From Centrapalus pauciflorus (taxonomy: Eukaryota; Streptophyta; Magnoliopsida; Asterales; Asteraceae): a stretch of 64,000 nucleotides of DNA. The DNA lies in contig JAANYP010001196.1 in assembly GCA_020465985.1 (NCBI GenBank), positions 1-64,000 of the forward strand, given 5' to 3'. Under the pieces are notes generated by a model, which did no database searches, had not been told where the DNA came from, and was given only the letters and a program-made list of their open reading frames with translations. This document shows positions 61,007-64,000 of the stretch, piece by piece (the stretch's first letter is position 1; each line of letters opens with the position of its first letter). The translations under genes and the position numbers were made by a program.

Positions 61007-62881
61007 TGTAACATCCCAATTTTCAATTATGTGTAATTTACAATTATTTGGACTTAATGGTTGTGTTAATGAATTATTATGTCAATCTAAGTTACTTTGA
61101 TCATAATATCAGTTAAGTAAGAAAATACAAAGTGAGGGGTATATTGTGCAAATAAGTGAAAGTGACAAATAAAAAGGGAGTTAAAGCTCATAATTTCCAA
61201 TCTCACTCTCTCTCTACTCTCACGATTCTCTCTCTTTTCTCTCTCTAAAAGAAACCGTGGGTTTCTTCTTCAATTGGAAATCAAAAGCATTGAAGATCAT
61301 TAAATTGGAGGCTAAGAAGTTGGATTCAAGTGGCATTTAGGGAACTATAACAACTACAAGAATCAAATTAAGGTAAACATCATTCAATAATTCGGATTTT
61401 TGATATTTTGGTTCGGTTTTTATGAAAACCGAATTCTAAGATTAGTGATGCAAATGTTTATGCATGTTATATATTATGATGGATTAGTTTAAATCGAGCA
61501 TGTATGTTGTTGTATACAAAAATTCAGAATCAGATTTGAAGTCTAAGTGTGATTTCAGAAATTAAGTGTGTGTTTTAGTGTGTGTGTTCTTCGAAGTTTG
61601 TAGAAAATGGACACAAATGGGTTGTTTTGGTACATAAATGTTATGATATAAGTTGAAATAGTGTATTTAAGTTCATATTTACAATTTTAGATACTCAAAA
61701 CATGCAAAAATGGACAAAAACATAATTCTGGAAAATATTGGAAAATTCGCTAAGTATGAACTCGGATCCGTATGGACCGAATTCGGACCATCCGAATTCG
61801 GGTCCTGTTCATCCTATTTCGGACCACATAATTCGGATCACATAGACCAATTCGGACTCAACCTCAATTCGGACCATTACCCATTTCGGACCAATGTCAA
61901 CTTCGGACCCATAGCAATTTCGGAGCACCCAATCCGGATCACCCCCAATTCGGACCAGAGGACCATCCGGATTTCGGATCCATCCGAATTCGGATATGGT
62001 CCGAAATCAGACCCATTTACACTTAATTTTCAGAATACAAATTTTTAAGCAATTACTGACACAAATTCAATATTACACCTACTTTACAGATCATTGTGGT
62101 GTTATCAAAACACACATTGATTCAGGATCAAGTCACAATACCAATCACTGTGAGTTGCAGATTATCATTCGAACATTTATTTATTTTTTTTTACATTCAT
62201 GTTTATACATTCAATGGCATGTTCACATTGTTCATATACTTCATTTGGCACTCATGAAATGATTTGTTGTTATGATGCACACTCGTACTTGACATGTAAC
62301 ACACATGTAGCTTGCGTTCATTTGAAAGTGCATCTATTTACATCATGCTTGCACTGCATGATCCTTACTTCAAAATCTGATGCGACCTGGACTGGGGCTG
62401 ACAGCAGGCCACTGTCGGGGACTGATCATCCCACTCGTATCCCATCAGGTTCGGCACATCCCCGATCAGCATATTGAACTGCCAACCCATGCTTGCACTG
62501 CATGGTTTTCACACACATTGAGGCTTACACTGCCTGTACACACATACATGGGGCTTACACTGCCCATGGTTAAGCATTGCTTGTAAAGAAATATTTGTTG
62601 TTTGCATAATCTGTTATCTCACTAAGCATTTAGCTTACTGTTGACTCACCATGTTTTCAGGCAAAGGCAAAAGTGTAGCTGGACCTTCCACTTAAGCATA
62701 TCAAATCAATATCCCGGAGACTATAGAAGCTATTGGTACTTGAATGTAATAGCTTTGGGCTGGGATTCATTACTTCTAAAACAATTATGTTGATGTAATA
62801 GTTAGACTTTTATCACTGTAGACATGTATTCTATTGCTTTAGTGTGGATGTGCTTAATTCTAATTTAAGTATTCAATTTCA
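61007..62881 (+). repeat. second gypsy-type LTR
   Basis: Starts TGTAACATCCCAATTTTC and probably ends ATTCAATTTCA. It is not a copy of 58591-60191, though the layout is the same: leader with (CT)-rich start, putative intron from CACT|GTGAGT at 62150 to TTTTCAG|G at 62660, and a motif array (61742-62010). No clean primer site follows, so whether it is a 5', 3' or solo LTR is open. Confidence 0.6.
61742..62010 (+). repeat. array of TTCGGACC-type motifs
   Basis: About 17 copies of TTCGGAYC or close variants at irregular spacing of roughly 9-25 bases, some overlapping a CCGAATTCGG palindrome. The 112-codon ORF at 61710 only translates this array. Confidence 0.88.
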
Positions 62882-64000
62882 ATTATTATGATACTCATTG
62901 GGTTGTTAGTCGATCCTGGAGATTACAATTATATCATTAATTCATGAGGACGTCTCAGTTGATCATGATAACCTCAAGTGTATCAACTACACAATAGTAT
63001 AGAAATATCAAATAGAAGTGTAAAGACATTTATATTTGAGCTATGAAATTGAAAATGATATATGATTGTGAATGATCATACGTAAATAAAATCATGACGG
63101 GAAAAGTGTTGTAATTAGTCGTGAATACCTATGTGATTTATTTGAATATGATAAATATGCATATGCTATGGGATGCAATTAAATATGACTCGCTACAAGA
63201 ACATGGACACGTTTAGTTGTAATCTGAATATTAGTGATAGATTGTTATTTTCCAAATGAAAAATCATGTTGATAGAGATATATGTGCAATGAGATATTAT
63301 TTGGCATATTGCTCGTATTTATGAAAATTCAAATTGTTAGTTAAACATTCTGATGACAACTCTATTACTTGTTTAAGTATGCTTTGTTTACATGGACATG
63401 TTTTAACATGAACTATATGAATTGTGGGTATGATAATGTAATCTCAGCATGCATGATTTACGAACTGAACCTTGATTGGAATAGGCTACAGTTGCATCTG
63501 TTAATGGATTGATATAATTGTTGCATTTTAATTGAGGTTGGTCATATTAGTTGTCATGCGATTCTTGAATAAGAAATGAATGCATACTAAATTATCACTC
63601 TATGAATGAGTAGGAAGTTAGTTAATGATGATAAATACTTACATTTAACTATGCTGATTTGGTAACAATTAGTTTTGTTTTACTAATGTACGAGGGTAGT
63701 AAGTACTCTATGAGCACTAAATTTTAATAAGTGTTAGATAATAATACATATTACCAATATGGGTCTTTAGAGATATACCCCATATATTACTTGGTTACTT
63801 GTAGTACTCCACATAGAAGACAATTGGTCATGAGATGACCTAGGATGAGGGATGTTATTACTCTCATGTTTTATTTCGAAAAATGTGGGAAGTTCTTACT
63901 TTCTTAAGTTATGATGACCTAAAAAGTAGGTGTATACTAACTGTATAAAGATGGATTGACCCTAAAGCCAGAAATGAGAGCAATGAAGTAAGGTCATTGT
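62882..64000 (+). other. non-coding sequence after the second LTR
   Basis: TCATTGGGTTGTTAGTCGA resembles the sequence after the primer site at 60213 (TTCATTGACTTAGTATAGTCGA), so it may be the start of an element interior. No coding motif up to the window end. Confidence 0.45.

Noticed and set aside
61710..62048. 112-aa ORF rich in Phe-Gly-Pro and Ser-Asp-His
   Set aside because: It is the translation of the TTCGGACC motif array in an LTR.
58591..62881. One element with 58591-60191 and 61007-62881 as paired LTRs
   Set aside because: The two LTRs share layout but not sequence, and the second is about 270 bp longer, so they cannot be the two LTRs of one insertion.

Overview
The window is plant nuclear DNA: AT-rich, repeat-dense, with one intact intron-containing gene and a thick layer of transposable elements. 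The copia-type element at the left edge carries a long extra ORF after pol. In my recollection that kind of ORF is frequent in Asteraceae (daisy-family) genomes, so Asteraceae is my best guess (inference; no marker gene settles it). A 950-base N gap (27019-27968) is an assembly gap sitting in a TA microsatellite.

Layout. 1-8462: 3' part of a SIRE-like Ty1/copia element (gag end, protease, integrase, RT, RNase H, post-pol ORF, 3' LTR), broken by stops and frameshifts; it lies in an older gypsy LTR fragment (8463-9191). 9340-10594: dead PIF/Harbinger transposase on the minus strand. 10595-16066: intergenic DNA with MITEs, a SINE fragment and a repeat-filled Helitron. 16067-25544: two adjacent Helitrons, the second split by a complete but dead Ty3/gypsy chromovirus (17043-25183, LTRs about 2-3% diverged). 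25708-39071: a zone of terminal-inverted-repeat elements bounded by long (TA)n tracts, several lying end to end, plus a Helitron cluster and a MULE-like element with roughly 105-bp TIRs. 40142-44981: Helitron, MITEs and unassigned sequence. 44982-52775: the host gene, a LAZ1-type DUF300/OSTA seven-span membrane protein on the minus strand, 8 exons, 486 aa, uninterrupted. 53300-58070: MITEs, a triplicated sequence, a MULE with a perfect 9-bp target duplication, Helitrons. 58591-64000: two large gypsy-type LTRs with non-coding interior and no recognisable coding sequence.

The only gene I believe makes a functional host protein is the LAZ1 homologue. Every transposon ORF seen here is interrupted. 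The most interesting signals are (i) several TIR families, each set between (TA)n tracts and each holding its own array of short palindromic or tandem motifs; (ii) three dissimilar gypsy LTRs that all show a putative ~470-520 bp intron (GTGAGT donor to TTAG/TCAG acceptor) and a family-specific motif array; (iii) a gypsy insertion whose pre-insertion target can be read from a second Helitron copy 31 kb away.
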